Origin: Tumebacillus sp. BK434
GTDB taxonomy: Bacteria; Bacillota; Bacilli; Tumebacillales; Tumebacillaceae
NCBI RefSeq assembly: GCF_004340785.1
Contig: NZ_SLXS01000002.1
Span: 620,001 to 684,000 of the forward strand
Direction: 5' to 3'
DNA length: 64,000 bases
Shown here: positions 46,966-56,556 of the stretch, one piece after another
Numbering within the stretch: position 1 is the stretch's first letter
Layout of the letters: the number at the start of each line of letters is the position of its first letter
Position numbers and translations under genes: made by a program
The notes under the pieces: model-generated
Seen by the model: only the letters and a program-made list of their open reading frames with translations
Databases searched by the model: none
What the model was told of the DNA's origin: nothing

Positions 46966-48087
46966 TCAGTTTCCCGACGGCAAATACACAGCAAATATAG
47001 TACCTTGATCAGGCTCACTCACGACGCGGATGAATCCGCCGTGGGCTTTGACAAGATGATGGGCGATCGATAATCCGAGCCCCGTTCCGCCTGTATGCCG
47101 CGAACGGGCCTTTTCCACGCGATAAAAACGATCGAACAGGTGGGCCAGCTCTTCAGCTGGAATCCCGATGCCGGTGTCGATCACGGAGACACGCGTATAG
47201 ACAGCATTCCGATCCAGGACCTTGTCTTCCATGACAACTGATATCTGTCCGCCTTCCGGTGTGTAGCGGATTGCATTCGTCAACAAATTGATGAACACCT
47301 GCGTGATCCGTCTCGTGTCGGCCATCACCGTGATCGGCTTCGTGTTCGAATGGAAGTGCATGTCCAGTCCGTTCTCTTCAGCCTCCATGTTCACATCGTC
47401 AACGATTTGTTCAAGTCTGGCCGACAGATCGAGCGGTTTGCAATCTAAGGACAATCGACCCGCCTCAGCCAGCGACAGGACATGAAGATCTTCCACAAGC
47501 AGACCCAGGCGGATCACTTCGTCATGGAGTCTGAGCAGCATTTCCGGAGGGACGTCTTGACCGGTCTGTTGCGCATTTTCTAATTTTAGCTGCATGATCG
47601 ACAGCGGAGTTCGAAGCTCATGAGCGACATCCGCTACCAACCGCCTGCGGGCGTCCTCCGCTTCCCGGAGGCGAAGCGTCATCTCGTTGAATGTCTGTAT
47701 GACTTTCCCGTATTCGTCTTTTGATTGTACAGGAACGATCACGTCAAAATCCCCCTGCGCAACGCGTTCGATAGCAGCAACGAGCTTTCGCAGCGGGAGC
47801 GTCAGCACCCCCGATAACAAGAAACTGACAAAGAGGCCGATGCCGATGAAAAATACCCAATTTCCAAGCAAAAATGTCTGCATCTTACCTGAAACGTAAA
47901 TCTTCAAGATCTCGATCTGCTCCTCAGACGATGCGTGCAAATAAGTTGCGCTGATCTCTTCCTTCTGAAATTGATCAAACAAAGACTCCATGTATACCTG
48001 CTTGGTTACGGCATGAGCGCCGCCGACAATCAGTATGATCAATCCCATGTAGACAAATATTTTTTGGCGTACGGTCAGCTTCGTCAT
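46966..48087 (-). CDS. Sensor histidine kinase
   Basis: A 373-residue two-component kinase: membrane helices at about residues 10-28 and 72-95 enclosing a short extracytoplasmic loop of about 45 residues, then HAMP (about 95-145), HisKA with the phospho-accepting His156 (VAHELRTPLS), and an ATPase domain with NLLTNAIRYTPEGG (N box), DTGIGIP (G1) and GGTGLGLSI (G2). The small sensor loop and gene neighbours suggest a BaeS- or cell-envelope-type sensor. It is coupled to the response regulator by an ATGA overlap. Confidence 0.92.
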   Translation of the reverse strand: MTKLTVRQKIFVYMGLIILIVGGAHAVTKQVYMESLFDQFQKEEISATYLHASSEEQIEILKIYVSGKMQTFLLGNWVFFIGIGLFVSFLLSGVLTLPLRKLVAAIERVAQGDFDVIVPVQSKDEYGKVIQTFNEMTLRLREAEDARRRLVADVAHELRTPLSIMQLKLENAQQTGQDVPPEMLLRLHDEVIRLGLLVEDLHVLSLAEAGRLSLDCKPLDLSARLEQIVDDVNMEAEENGLDMHFHSNTKPITVMADTRRITQVFINLLTNAIRYTPEGGQISVVMEDKVLDRNAVYTRVSVIDTGIGIPAEELAHLFDRFYRVEKARSRHTGGTGLGLSIAHHLVKAHGGFIRVVSEPDQGTIFAVYLPSGN

Positions 48088-48767
48088 TGTTCACCGAATC
48101 GGTAACCGAACCCGTAGACCGTTTGAATATAACGAGGATTGGCCGGATCATCTCCCAACTTGCGGCGAAGATTCCGGATATGGGAATCCATCGTTCTTTC
48201 GTACCCCATATATTCGTCCGCGAGTGCGGCTTTTAATAATTGCAGGCGGCTGAACACCATGCCGGGACGCGCAGCCAACGTGTGCAAAATTTTGAATTCT
48301 GTCGGTGTCAATTGAATCTCCTGGCCGTCTTTGAATACCTGACATTTGGCCTCGGAAATGATCAGGTTGTCTCTTTCCAACAACATCAACTTGTCTTCAG
48401 GGCCGCGTATGCGGCGAAGTAAAGCCCGGATGCGCGAAGAGAGTTCGCGCAAGCTGAACGGCTTTGTCAAATAGTCGTCAGCACCGATCTCCAGACCGAC
48501 GATTTTATCCGATTCATCCGAGCGGGCCGTGACCATAATAATGCCGCAATGTGAGGTTTGCCTGATTTCGCGGCATACGTCGATGCCGCTCTTCCCGGGG
48601 AGCATCCAATCAAGCACGACGAGATCAGGCCGTTCAGACCGGGCAAGCGTGAGCGCTTCCGTACCGGTAGAGGCGGTCAATACCCGAAACCCTTCACGTT
48701 GCAGATAGGTGTGCATCTCCTCAAGCATGCCCGGTTCGTCGTCCACAAGCAACAATTTCGGTTCCAT
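48084..48767 (-). CDS. OmpR-family response regulator
   Basis: The 227-residue regulator has a receiver domain with acidic DDE at 9-11, phospho-accepting Asp53 (LDWMLPG) and the conserved Lys in YLTKPF, followed by a winged-helix OmpR/PhoB output domain (LTPTEFKILHTLA ... YIQTVYGFGYRF). ATG 48767 is chosen because GAAAGGTGAG lies 6 bases upstream; the ATG at 48773 would abut it. It overlaps the kinase start by four bases. Target genes are probably the divergent membrane protein and serine hydrolase genes (inference). Confidence 0.92.
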   Translation of the reverse strand: MEPKLLLVDDEPGMLEEMHTYLQREGFRVLTASTGTEALTLARSERPDLVVLDWMLPGKSGIDVCREIRQTSHCGIIMVTARSDESDKIVGLEIGADDYLTKPFSLRELSSRIRALLRRIRGPEDKLMLLERDNLIISEAKCQVFKDGQEIQLTPTEFKILHTLAARPGMVFSRLQLLKAALADEYMGYERTMDSHIRNLRRKLGDDPANPRYIQTVYGFGYRFGEQ

Positions 48768-49060
48768 TCCCATCTCACCTTTCCCGTTTCGTTTGCTTCC
48801 AGTGCGAGAACACACCACTTACCGGAAATTATACCGTCATCTTACATGTTCTTGAAGGAAATCCACACAAAAAGAGGCAGATCTGCATAAGTTCTCGACA
48901 TTTATTTCATAAACTGACGGTGACACGAGAGCAATCGCCGCGAAGAACAAGAAAGGAGCAGGGAGGCGTGTTTTCATGAAAACGTACGATGAATCGTGGA
49001 AGAAATGAGCTGAATTGTGTGCCATGTCGATCTTATTTTAACGAAAGCGAGGATTCTAAG

Positions 49061-49525
49061 ATGAGCAACCTATCTGTAAACCGCAGTGAAAATGAAGTCG
49101 GGGATCACGCGGTGGAAACCACCCAACTTTCACCTTTCGTGGTTCGCACGCGTTTGGTGTTCCAGGCAATGGTGATGATCTTTGCGATTTGCATTATGGT
49201 TCAAGTGTTTTTTGCCGGTCTTGCACTGTTTTGGAACCCGGCCCAATGGGCCACCCATAAAGGCTTTGCCAGTATGCTGTTCATAGTTTCAATCCTGATA
49301 CTCGTGCTTTCTTTTATCGCTCGGCTGCCGCTTGCTCTTCGTATGCGGAGTGCGGCTTTGTGCGGCATCCTCATTTTGATCGTGGTCAGCGCCAAATTAC
49401 CGTCTGGAATTGGATATGTATCTGCTCTTCATCCAGTACTGGCTCTGATGCTGTTTTTTGGATCTGTTTCCCTCATGCGGAAGACCAATGCTCTCCAAAA
49501 GAATAACGAAAGTCAGCGAAGATGA
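49061..49525 (+). CDS. DUF6220-like four-helix membrane protein
   Basis: The 154-residue protein has four predicted membrane helices. The first carries VQVFFAGLALFWNPAQWATHKGF, which resembles the DUF6220 pattern (FxAGLxxF ... W ... H). Function unknown. ATG 49061 has AAGCGAGG upstream. It overlaps the next gene's possible upstream ATG (49522) and ends 23 bases before the chosen serine hydrolase start, so the two are an operon, divergent from the two-component genes. Confidence 0.7.
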   Translation: MSNLSVNRSENEVGDHAVETTQLSPFVVRTRLVFQAMVMIFAICIMVQVFFAGLALFWNPAQWATHKGFASMLFIVSILILVLSFIARLPLALRMRSAALCGILILIVVSAKLPSGIGYVSALHPVLALMLFFGSVSLMRKTNALQKNNESQRR

Positions 49526-49548
49526 ACCATGACGAGGGGGAAATGAAA

Positions 49549-51072
49549 ATGAGAATGCGAATTGTGGCAATCATCTTGTGTGGACTGTTCATCTTCCCCC
49601 TCCTCATTTCAGCGCAAAGTGACGGGAGCAGGCAAGCAGAGCGAACTGGAAGTACAGTCTTCTCCGAAGTGGATGCGTATATCGAACGTGAAATGAAACG
49701 ACAACGTCTTCCGGGACTGGCCCTCGGGATTGTGCAGGGGGATCGCATTCTTTACCTGAAGGGGTATGGGCGAGCCGATTCATCAGGTCGTCCGGTAACA
49801 CCTGAAACACCATTCGGATTAGGTTCGATCGGCAAGTCGATGACTGCGATGGCCGTTCTGCAGCTTGCCGAAAGGGGGGAAATTGACTTGGATGCGCCGA
49901 TACAGCGCTATCTCCCCGCCAAGTATAACGGTGCAGAGTTCATCACTGTACGTCAGTTGCTCAACCAAACGAGCGGATTCACCCAAATCTCAACCTTTAG
50001 CAACACGCTGTCAAGCATCAACGAACAAGATCAAGATGCTCTGGAGAAAAACGCCATGGCGTATGCGGAAAAGTTTTTAAAGCAAGCCAATAATACCGAA
50101 CATCCCTACAGGTATTCGAACGCAAATTATGTACTGCTCGGCTATCTTGTGCAACAGGTGTCCGGCCAGTCCTATGGCGACTATGTGAAGGCACATATTT
50201 TCAGCCCGCTGTCTATGCATGACAGCTTCATGACGCTAGATGAAGCAGCTGCACACGGGCTCGCGACGCCCTACCGTCGGATATTTGGATACAACGTTGC
50301 CTACGATGGCCCCTACATTTATATTCCAGGGGATGCACCTGCGGGCTATCTCTATACCAGTGCGAAGGACATGAGCCATTACTTGATTGCCCAAATGAAC
50401 GGCGGACAATTTGAAGATGCTTCCGTGCTCTCTGCGGAAGGCATTCAACTTATGCAGACCGAACCTGTTCCGGGAACGTACGCCATGGGTTGGATGACAG
50501 GTCACATTGACGGGTTAACGGTTCTTGGTCAGCCGGGTGGCTCGATCGGCTTCCAAGCCCAAACGTATCTGATTCCGGATCAACAACTGGGAGTTATCGT
50601 ATTCGCTAACGTACTTGACGCGATCGATGCCGCTTTTCCAAACACACACATCATTACTACGACCCACATCGCCTCCGGGGTCATCAACATACTGAACGAA
50701 CAACCGATTGGAGAATCTGGTCTCAGCATTTCGCAGAAATACTTACTTGTAAATGGATTCATTATCATGCTCAGCGCATGGTTACTATACACGACCGCTC
50801 GAACTGTGAAGCGCTGCTTTGAGCCGAGGGGTTCTTACAATTCCCTCCATTCTAAAATATCGATCAAGGTTATCTCAAAAATTGTTCTGCACTTTGCAGG
50901 TCTGTTGCTTGTCCTGACGTTAAGTATGACTCAAATTGTGCCGGTATGGCAGATTGCAACCATCTATCAACCGGACGTAATCGTTTGGCTGAAGATGATG
51001 ACTGTACTTTTGGCATTGAAAGGTAGCATGGAAACGATTCGGCTGGTTCATGGTTGGAGGTCCAGATCATAG
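49549..51072 (+). CDS. Beta-lactamase-fold (class C-like) serine hydrolase, membrane-anchored
   Basis: A 507-residue protein with a signal peptide (MRMRIVAIILCGLFIFPLLI), a penicillin-binding/beta-lactamase domain (about 45-375) and three C-terminal membrane helices. Active-site motifs are Ser93-x-x-Lys96 (SIGK) and Tyr189-Ser-Asn191; a later GQPGGSIG could be the third element. Such FmtA/Pbp4*-type esterases act on cell-wall peptides, D-amino acid esters or drugs. ATG 49549 has GAGGGGGA 8 bases upstream, giving a clean signal peptide; ATG 49522 adds a charged extension. Adjacent two-component genes suggest envelope-stress control. Confidence 0.82.
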   Translation: MRMRIVAIILCGLFIFPLLISAQSDGSRQAERTGSTVFSEVDAYIEREMKRQRLPGLALGIVQGDRILYLKGYGRADSSGRPVTPETPFGLGSIGKSMTAMAVLQLAERGEIDLDAPIQRYLPAKYNGAEFITVRQLLNQTSGFTQISTFSNTLSSINEQDQDALEKNAMAYAEKFLKQANNTEHPYRYSNANYVLLGYLVQQVSGQSYGDYVKAHIFSPLSMHDSFMTLDEAAAHGLATPYRRIFGYNVAYDGPYIYIPGDAPAGYLYTSAKDMSHYLIAQMNGGQFEDASVLSAEGIQLMQTEPVPGTYAMGWMTGHIDGLTVLGQPGGSIGFQAQTYLIPDQQLGVIVFANVLDAIDAAFPNTHIITTTHIASGVINILNEQPIGESGLSISQKYLLVNGFIIMLSAWLLYTTARTVKRCFEPRGSYNSLHSKISIKVISKIVLHFAGLLLVLTLSMTQIVPVWQIATIYQPDVIVWLKMMTVLLALKGSMETIRLVHGWRSRS

Positions 51073-51152
51073 ACCAGTATATTGATCACAACGTCACGTT
51101 GAAATATAAAAGTGTTATACTGTTTTAAATGGTGCATAAGGAGAGAGAACCT

Positions 51153-51776
51153 TTGTTGAATAAGATCGATTACAAGAAAGATTTTAAACAACTCTATCTG
51201 CCAAAAACGGTACCAGAAATTGTGGAAGTCCCGAACATGCAGTTTTTGATGGTCAGTGGTGCTGGAGACCCTAACGGCGCGGTATTTGCCGAGGCAGTAG
51301 AAGCTTTGTACAGTTTGAGTTATGCCGTGAGGATGTCTTACAAAAGTGATGATGTGCCGGCTGGTTACTACGAATATACGGTTTTTCCGCTTGAGGGTGT
51401 GTGGGACTTGATTGATCGGACGAAGCCTGTGACAGACAAAAGCAATTTGAAGTACACGATGATGATACGCCAACCTGATTTTTTGACTGAGGCGTTGTTC
51501 CAACGGTTTCTGGAACAGACGAAAAGGAAAAAGTCGAACTCGTTCCTTGAGGAAGTCCGGTTTGAGCACGCGGAAGAAGGACTGTGCTGTCAAATGATGC
51601 ATCTTGGAAGTTTTGACGAAGAGCCGAAAAGCTTTGCTCGAATGGAAGCGTTTTGCGCAGAGAATGGTTTTCTCCGTAACAGCAAAATTCATCGGGAGAT
51701 CTATCTGTCGGACCCTCGAAAGACGAAACCGGAGAAGATGAAAACGGTGTTGCGATTTCTAGTGGAAAAACGCTGA
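51153..51776 (+). CDS. GyrI-like small-molecule-binding domain protein
   Basis: A 207-residue protein of the GyrI-like (SbmC/YhfB-type) group: IDYKKDFKQLYLPKTVPEIVEVP, FLMVSGAGDPNG, the KYTMMIRQPDFLT strand and the C-terminal HREIYLSDPRKTKPEKMKTVLR. Family proteins bind amphipathic small molecules and some hydrolyse them. TTG 51153 is chosen since AAGGAGAG stands 7 bases upstream; ATG 51129 has none. A promoter TTGATC-N17-TATAAA precedes. No terminator is evident. Confidence 0.82.
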   Translation: MLNKIDYKKDFKQLYLPKTVPEIVEVPNMQFLMVSGAGDPNGAVFAEAVEALYSLSYAVRMSYKSDDVPAGYYEYTVFPLEGVWDLIDRTKPVTDKSNLKYTMMIRQPDFLTEALFQRFLEQTKRKKSNSFLEEVRFEHAEEGLCCQMMHLGSFDEEPKSFARMEAFCAENGFLRNSKIHREIYLSDPRKTKPEKMKTVLRFLVEKR

Positions 51777-52427
51777 TACAACTTCAGTGGGAGCATGTTT
51801 CGCCAGCAGCGAAAAGGGTAGGTCAATCCTCTACGCTGAGGGGATGGTACAAGCAAACGATGGCTTTAGCTTAGCCGCTCGTCAGTGAGCAAATGTTATG
51901 CCTGATCTTTGTTCTCACTGTATATTCAGCACATGTGGAGTGCGATTCACTACTCGTGAGGAAGGAAAAATCGGAGATGTAGCGCGAGTTCGAAAGTTGG
52001 GAATGAAAAGATAGGTTTAATCTTTGATGTAAACCCCCTCGGAAAGGGGGGGCAGATTGCAGACAGACGCCCTTTTTGTCTTTCGACAAGAAGGGCGTTT
52101 GCGGTTTTCTGTAGCAAATTGAAGAGAAAACGGAGACCTCTTCGCCGCTTTCTCCCGGATTTCCATAGCCAGTTTGCGAGCTTTTTCTAGTCCATACAAA
52201 CTCTATCCTAGCGACAGCAAGTCATCTCAATCTTCATAAAATAGATAAACTCTATTTTAATAAGCAAATATTTTATAGCCTTTCGATTTCCGTGGTTATA
52301 AGTATAGGTATATCAAATGGATGAGAAAAAATTCACCATTTTGCATATTTACACATTCTTAATCTTCCTGTAATATATCGCTAGAGAGAAAATTCTCTCA
52401 AACAAAAAAAAGTGGGGGGTCATTAAA
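51777..52427. other. Gene-poor interval with hairpins; possible decayed element
   Basis: No ORF with a start and ribosome binding site is seen. Features: CAGTGAG/CTCACTG inverted repeat (about 51884-51920), CCCCCTC/AGGGGGGG (about 52032-52050), and a long hairpin CGCCCTTTTTGTC/GACAAGAAGGGCG (about 52068-52098). Open frames without starts end at 51886 and 51979 and may be remnants. The last 100 bases carry the protease promoter. Confidence 0.45.
52348..52376 (+). promoter_or_regulatory. Promoter of the M4 protease gene
   Basis: TTTACA, 17-bp spacer, TAATAT; the start codon is 51 bases downstream. Confidence 0.6.
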
Positions 52428-54839
52428 ATGTCCCGAATGAACAAGGTGACAGCATTCGCTGTCCTGTCCAGCATGGTGCTGGCACTGTCGGTTGGCAATG
52501 CTTCGGCAGCTCCGGTCGGCAAAGACAAAGGTATCGACAAGAAAGTAAAGCAAGTTGCAGTGATGTCAAAAATTTCAAAAGATTCCAAAGGCACTGAGAA
52601 AATTACCTGGAATGAGAAAAAAGGTGTTCCGAACTTTGTACAGGGCAAAATGTCTGACAAAAAGCTTCGGAACACGAACGACGCTGTAGCGATTCTGGAA
52701 GAGAACAAAGCGCTGTTCGACATGGAATCTGCTAGTAACGAAGTGAACCTGATGGATGAGTCTGTCGATGAGCTCGGAATGAAGATGTTCAAGTTCCAAC
52801 AAACCTATCAAGGCATTCCGGTCTTCGGCAATGAAGTGATCGTGCACGCTGACAAGAACGGTGTTGCTTCCTCGATCAACGGTTACTATGATCCGGAAGT
52901 GAAACGCTCGGGTCTGAAAACGAAAGTAAAGTTGACCGCCGATGAAGCAATCGCAGCTGCGAAAGCGGACACGGGCCTCGCCAACATCGAACACTTCGAC
53001 ATCGCGAAAAGCGACAAGTACTTCTACCAATCGAAAAACGGCGCCTACCATCTCGTGTACCTTGTCACACTGTCCACGCTTGAAGGTGCAGAACCGGCAT
53101 ACTGGGATGTATTTGTAGACGCTCAAAACGGCAAAATCGTCGACAAGCTCAACAAAGTCTACGATGCACATGCGGTTGGATCCGGCAAGGGCGTTCTCGG
53201 CGCTACGCGCTCTTTGAACACCGACTCCTACACCGGCGGCTACTACCTGAGAGATATCACCAAGCCGATGTACTCGACCGGCGGCAAGATCGAAACCTAC
53301 TCCGCCAATTACACCCAAACTTTGCCGGGCACGCTGATGACCGATTCGGATAACAACTGGAACGATCCAGCTGCAGTCGATGCGCACTACCACAGCGGAA
53401 TCGTGTACGACTACTACAAAAACAAGCACAACCGCAACTCGTTTGATGGTAATGGCGCAACGTTGAAATCGACCGTTCACTACGATCGAAACTATGCCAA
53501 CGCGTTCTGGAATGGCACGCAGATGGTATACGGGGATGGCGATGGCAGTACCTTCACCGCTTTATCCGCAGGTCTCGACGTCGTCGGACATGAGATCACT
53601 CACGCCGTGACGGAGCGCACAGCGAACCTCACGTACTCTTATCAGTCTGGCGCACTGAATGAATCCTGGTCCGACGCGCTCGGCAACCTGATCGAAAACA
53701 AAGCTGACGATCTCTGGCAGGTCGGCGAAGACATCTACACGCCGAACACTCCAAACGACGCGATGCGCTCGATGTCCAACCCGGGGCTGAACGGCAATCC
53801 GGCACATATGAATGACTACGTGAACACATCTTCCGACAACGGCGGCGTTCACACCAACTCCGGGATTCCGAACAAAGCGTTCTACAACTTTGTTACCACG
53901 AGCGGCATCACCCGTGATAACGCAGGGAAAGTCTGGTACCGTGCATTGACGCAGTACATGACCTCCAATTCGCAGTTCATGGATGCGAGAAACGCGACCA
54001 TCCAAGCTGCAACTGATCTGTTCGGCGCAAGCTCGGCAGAGGTGACTGCGGTTACGAACGCATGGAGCAACGTTGGCGTAGGATCATCTGCTGGCAACAC
54101 CAACGACTCGTATGAGCCGAATGAATCGATGAGTGCCGCGTACGGTCCGATCACTTCTGGAACGGTCTACAACGGCAAAATTTCCACTGCGACCGACCAA
54201 GACTGGTTCAAGTTCAATATCAACACGACCGGAACGATCTCTGTGACCTTGAACAACTTGCCGAACGACTATGACCTGTACCTTTACAACTCCGCTGGCA
54301 CCGAAGTGGCGAAATCTGAGAACACCAACACTACTTCTGAATCGATTTCCTACTCTGCGACTGCAACCGGTACCTACTACGTTAAAGTTAACGGCCACAA
54401 CGGCGCTATGAACACATCGACCGCGTATGCGCTGAAAGCAACCTACCCGACTTCCTCCTCATCTGTCGGCCAATGGTACTATGAATCGATGATGTCCAGC
54501 ACCCCGCATCCGTATGCGAACTACGCGACCTACGCTCCGTCCACTTACACCAAGATCGGCGCTACCCAAGTCGCTCTGCATTTCTCCTACTTTGACACGG
54601 AGCAAGGCTACGACTTCGTGACGATCAAAGACAAAAACGGTAGTGTGATCCACAACTTATCCGGCACGTTAGGTTCGTTCTGGGTGATTGTAGACGGCGA
54701 CAAGATCTCCGCGCAACTGATCAGTGACCTGTACGTCAATGCATGGGGTTATTCGATCGACCAAGTTGCCTACTTTAGTTCCAACCCGCTGTTCAGCGGT
54801 AGCACTATCACCACCGTTGACCCGATCATTGGAAACTAA
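52428..54839 (+). CDS. Secreted M4-family neutral metalloprotease with PPC and CUB-like C-terminal domains
   Basis: An 803-residue pre-pro-protease. Residues 1-28 are a signal peptide ending ASA; an FTP/PepSY-type propeptide follows to about 240. The thermolysin-like catalytic domain has zinc ligands His388 and His392 (HEITH) and Glu412 (NESWSD), with catalytic Glu389. A PPC domain spans about 560-665 (DSYEPNES ... DQDWFKFNI ... YYVKVNG) and a final beta domain about 676-790 resembles a CUB or P-type module (YFDTEQGYDFVTIKD). Typical thermolysins end after the catalytic domain, so this is a longer form. Strong terminator follows. Confidence 0.93.
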   Translation: MSRMNKVTAFAVLSSMVLALSVGNASAAPVGKDKGIDKKVKQVAVMSKISKDSKGTEKITWNEKKGVPNFVQGKMSDKKLRNTNDAVAILEENKALFDMESASNEVNLMDESVDELGMKMFKFQQTYQGIPVFGNEVIVHADKNGVASSINGYYDPEVKRSGLKTKVKLTADEAIAAAKADTGLANIEHFDIAKSDKYFYQSKNGAYHLVYLVTLSTLEGAEPAYWDVFVDAQNGKIVDKLNKVYDAHAVGSGKGVLGATRSLNTDSYTGGYYLRDITKPMYSTGGKIETYSANYTQTLPGTLMTDSDNNWNDPAAVDAHYHSGIVYDYYKNKHNRNSFDGNGATLKSTVHYDRNYANAFWNGTQMVYGDGDGSTFTALSAGLDVVGHEITHAVTERTANLTYSYQSGALNESWSDALGNLIENKADDLWQVGEDIYTPNTPNDAMRSMSNPGLNGNPAHMNDYVNTSSDNGGVHTNSGIPNKAFYNFVTTSGITRDNAGKVWYRALTQYMTSNSQFMDARNATIQAATDLFGASSAEVTAVTNAWSNVGVGSSAGNTNDSYEPNESMSAAYGPITSGTVYNGKISTATDQDWFKFNINTTGTISVTLNNLPNDYDLYLYNSAGTEVAKSENTNTTSESISYSATATGTYYVKVNGHNGAMNTSTAYALKATYPTSSSSVGQWYYESMMSSTPHPYANYATYAPSTYTKIGATQVALHFSYFDTEQGYDFVTIKDKNGSVIHNLSGTLGSFWVIVDGDKISAQLISDLYVNAWGYSIDQVAYFSSNPLFSGSTITTVDPIIGN

Positions 54840-54882
54840 AAGGGGAAGCTACTCCCTCTGTTTCTAACGGTCAAGCAATAGG

Positions 54883-54914
54883 CCGGCATGCGAACCAGCA
54901 TGTCGGTTTTTTAA
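54883..54914 (+). terminator. Terminator after the M4 protease gene
   Basis: CCGGCATGC/GCATGTCGG stem (one G-T pair), then TTTTTT. Confidence 0.88.
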
Positions 54915-55165
54915 AGAAGAACAGAAGGAAGTCCAGTCTTGAAATCAGAAGTCGCTGCGCTACAGGTTCATCGCGTAAAAAAGATGGGATTTGTACGACT
55001 TTTAGATGGATGTGGAGACGGGGACTACCGAACGTAAGGAAGGATATGTAAGTATTGTTACTCAGAAGTTTGAATGGAAAGTCCTCCTGTGAAGGGGGAC
55101 TTTTTGCTGTTCGAAGCATGAAAAATGGCACAAGGTAAAACTTATGTAAAATCGGATGACCTCGT

Positions 55166-55195
55166 TTGACAATCCATATAACCACATGGTTATAT
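55166..55195 (+). promoter_or_regulatory. Promoter of arsB
   Basis: TTGACA, 18-bp spacer, TTATAT. The palindrome at 55174-55197 fills the spacer and -10. Confidence 0.65.
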
Positions 55196-55197
55196 GG
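55174..55197. promoter_or_regulatory. 24-bp palindromic operator of arsB
   Basis: CCATATAACCA and TGGTTATATGG are perfect inverted repeats around CA. The location over the spacer and -10 fits an ArsR-type repressor site. It differs from the ATCAA-N6-TTGAT sites near the second arsR. Confidence 0.7.
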
Positions 55198-55249
55198 TGT
55201 TGTGCATCATGCAGTTTCGAAACATTTAGAGAGAGTAGGGGCGAAGGCG

Positions 55250-56542
55250 ATGGTTTGGTTAGCCTTACTTATTTTTGTTTTGACCTTGGCGTTTGTAATC
55301 TGGCAGCCGAGAGGTCTTTCCATCGGTTGGTCTGCATCGGCGGGTGCCTTACTTGCACTCGTTTGTGGAGTCGTTAGTTTGGGCGATGTTTGGACGGTTA
55401 CGGGCATTGTTTGGAATGCGACGTTGGCTTTTGTGGCAATCATCCTGATCTCTTTGCTTTTAGATGAAATTGGTTTCTTTGAGTGGTCAGCACTGCACAT
55501 GGCGCGTCTGGCCCGAGGGAATGGACGCTTGATGTTTGTGTACGTGATTTTGTTAGGGGCGGCAGTGGCAGCTCTTTTCGCAAATGACGGTGCTGCTCTG
55601 ATCCTTACACCGATCGTACTGGCTCAAGTAAGGGCGTTAAAATTCCCGGATACCATGATCCTGCCCTTTGTGATCGCCAGCGGATTCATTGCAGATACAG
55701 CCTCCCTCCCGTTGGTGGTGAGCAACCTCGTCAACATCGTATCGGCCGATTACTTCGACATCGGTTTTCTTGAATACGCGAGTCGTATGATGGTGCCGAA
55801 CTTGTTCTCGGTGGCGGCAAGTCTGGGCGTTCTTTATTTCTACTTTCACAAGAAGATACCGAAAACGTACGATCTCGGTCAACTGAAGCAACCTCGGGAA
55901 GCAATCAAGGATGCGGGACTGTTTCGTCTGTCATGGGTGATCTTAGCGGTGTTGCTGGCAGGGTACCTGTTCAGTGAGATGGTCGGCATACGGGTATCCC
56001 TAGTAGCGGGTCTGGCTGCAATCGTGTTTCTGTTTGCTGCACGCAAGAGTCATGGCGTTGATACGAAGAAAATCATCAAGGAAGCGCCTTGGACAGTTGT
56101 TGTGTTTTCGATTGGCATGTATGTCGTTGTATATGGACTGCGAAATGTTGGGCTGACCGATTTGCTCGGTCAATTCATTCAAAGAGCTGCAGACCAGGGA
56201 CTCTTGAGCGCAGTCATGGGAATGGGCTTCCTCTCCGCCATTCTTTCCTCCATCATGAATAACATGCCCACCGTTATGATTGATGCCTTGGCGATTCAAG
56301 CAACCACGGGGACAGAGATTGTCCGCGAAGGATTGGTGTATGCCAACGTCATCGGTTCCGACCTCGGGCCCAAAATCACGCCGATTGGATCGCTTGCCAC
56401 CTTGCTTTGGCTTCACGTGTTGTCAAAGAAGGGAGTCACGATCACATGGGGACAATATTTTCGCACGGGAATCGTATTGACCATTCCCACTCTGTTGATT
56501 ACCCTCTTGGGTCTGTATCTATGGCTGACGTTGATTCATTAA
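55250..56542 (+). CDS. arsB: Arsenite efflux permease ArsB
   Basis: A 430-residue membrane protein with about 11-12 helices of the ArsB/NhaD ion transporter superfamily. Supporting segments are [56 protein letters not shown] and [24 protein letters not shown], typical of ArsB. It exports arsenite or antimonite using the proton gradient. ATG 55250 gives the usual length; upstream in-frame codons lie in the promoter. arsC follows by 14 bases in the same operon. Confidence 0.92.
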   Translation: MVWLALLIFVLTLAFVIWQPRGLSIGWSASAGALLALVCGVVSLGDVWTVTGIVWNATLAFVAIILISLLLDEIGFFEWSALHMARLARGNGRLMFVYVILLGAAVAALFANDGAALILTPIVLAQVRALKFPDTMILPFVIASGFIADTASLPLVVSNLVNIVSADYFDIGFLEYASRMMVPNLFSVAASLGVLYFYFHKKIPKTYDLGQLKQPREAIKDAGLFRLSWVILAVLLAGYLFSEMVGIRVSLVAGLAAIVFLFAARKSHGVDTKKIIKEAPWTVVVFSIGMYVVVYGLRNVGLTDLLGQFIQRAADQGLLSAVMGMGFLSAILSSIMNNMPTVMIDALAIQATTGTEIVREGLVYANVIGSDLGPKITPIGSLATLLWLHVLSKKGVTITWGQYFRTGIVLTIPTLLITLLGLYLWLTLIH

Positions 56543-56556
56543 AAGGAGGCACTCTC

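Larger units (their letters stand above)
54840..55249. other. Intergenic region between the protease and arsB
   Basis: It holds the protease terminator, a second terminator hairpin at 55068-55096 (AAAGTCC/GGACTTT plus T-tract) with no gene directly before it, and the arsB promoter with its operator. The middle (54915-55065) shows no supported ORF. Confidence 0.5.

Noticed and set aside
52017-52199. Minus-strand frame MYGLEKARKLAMEIREKA resembling part of an integrase
   Set aside because: Too short, no start signals, and overlaps hairpins; kept only as a hint of a decayed element.
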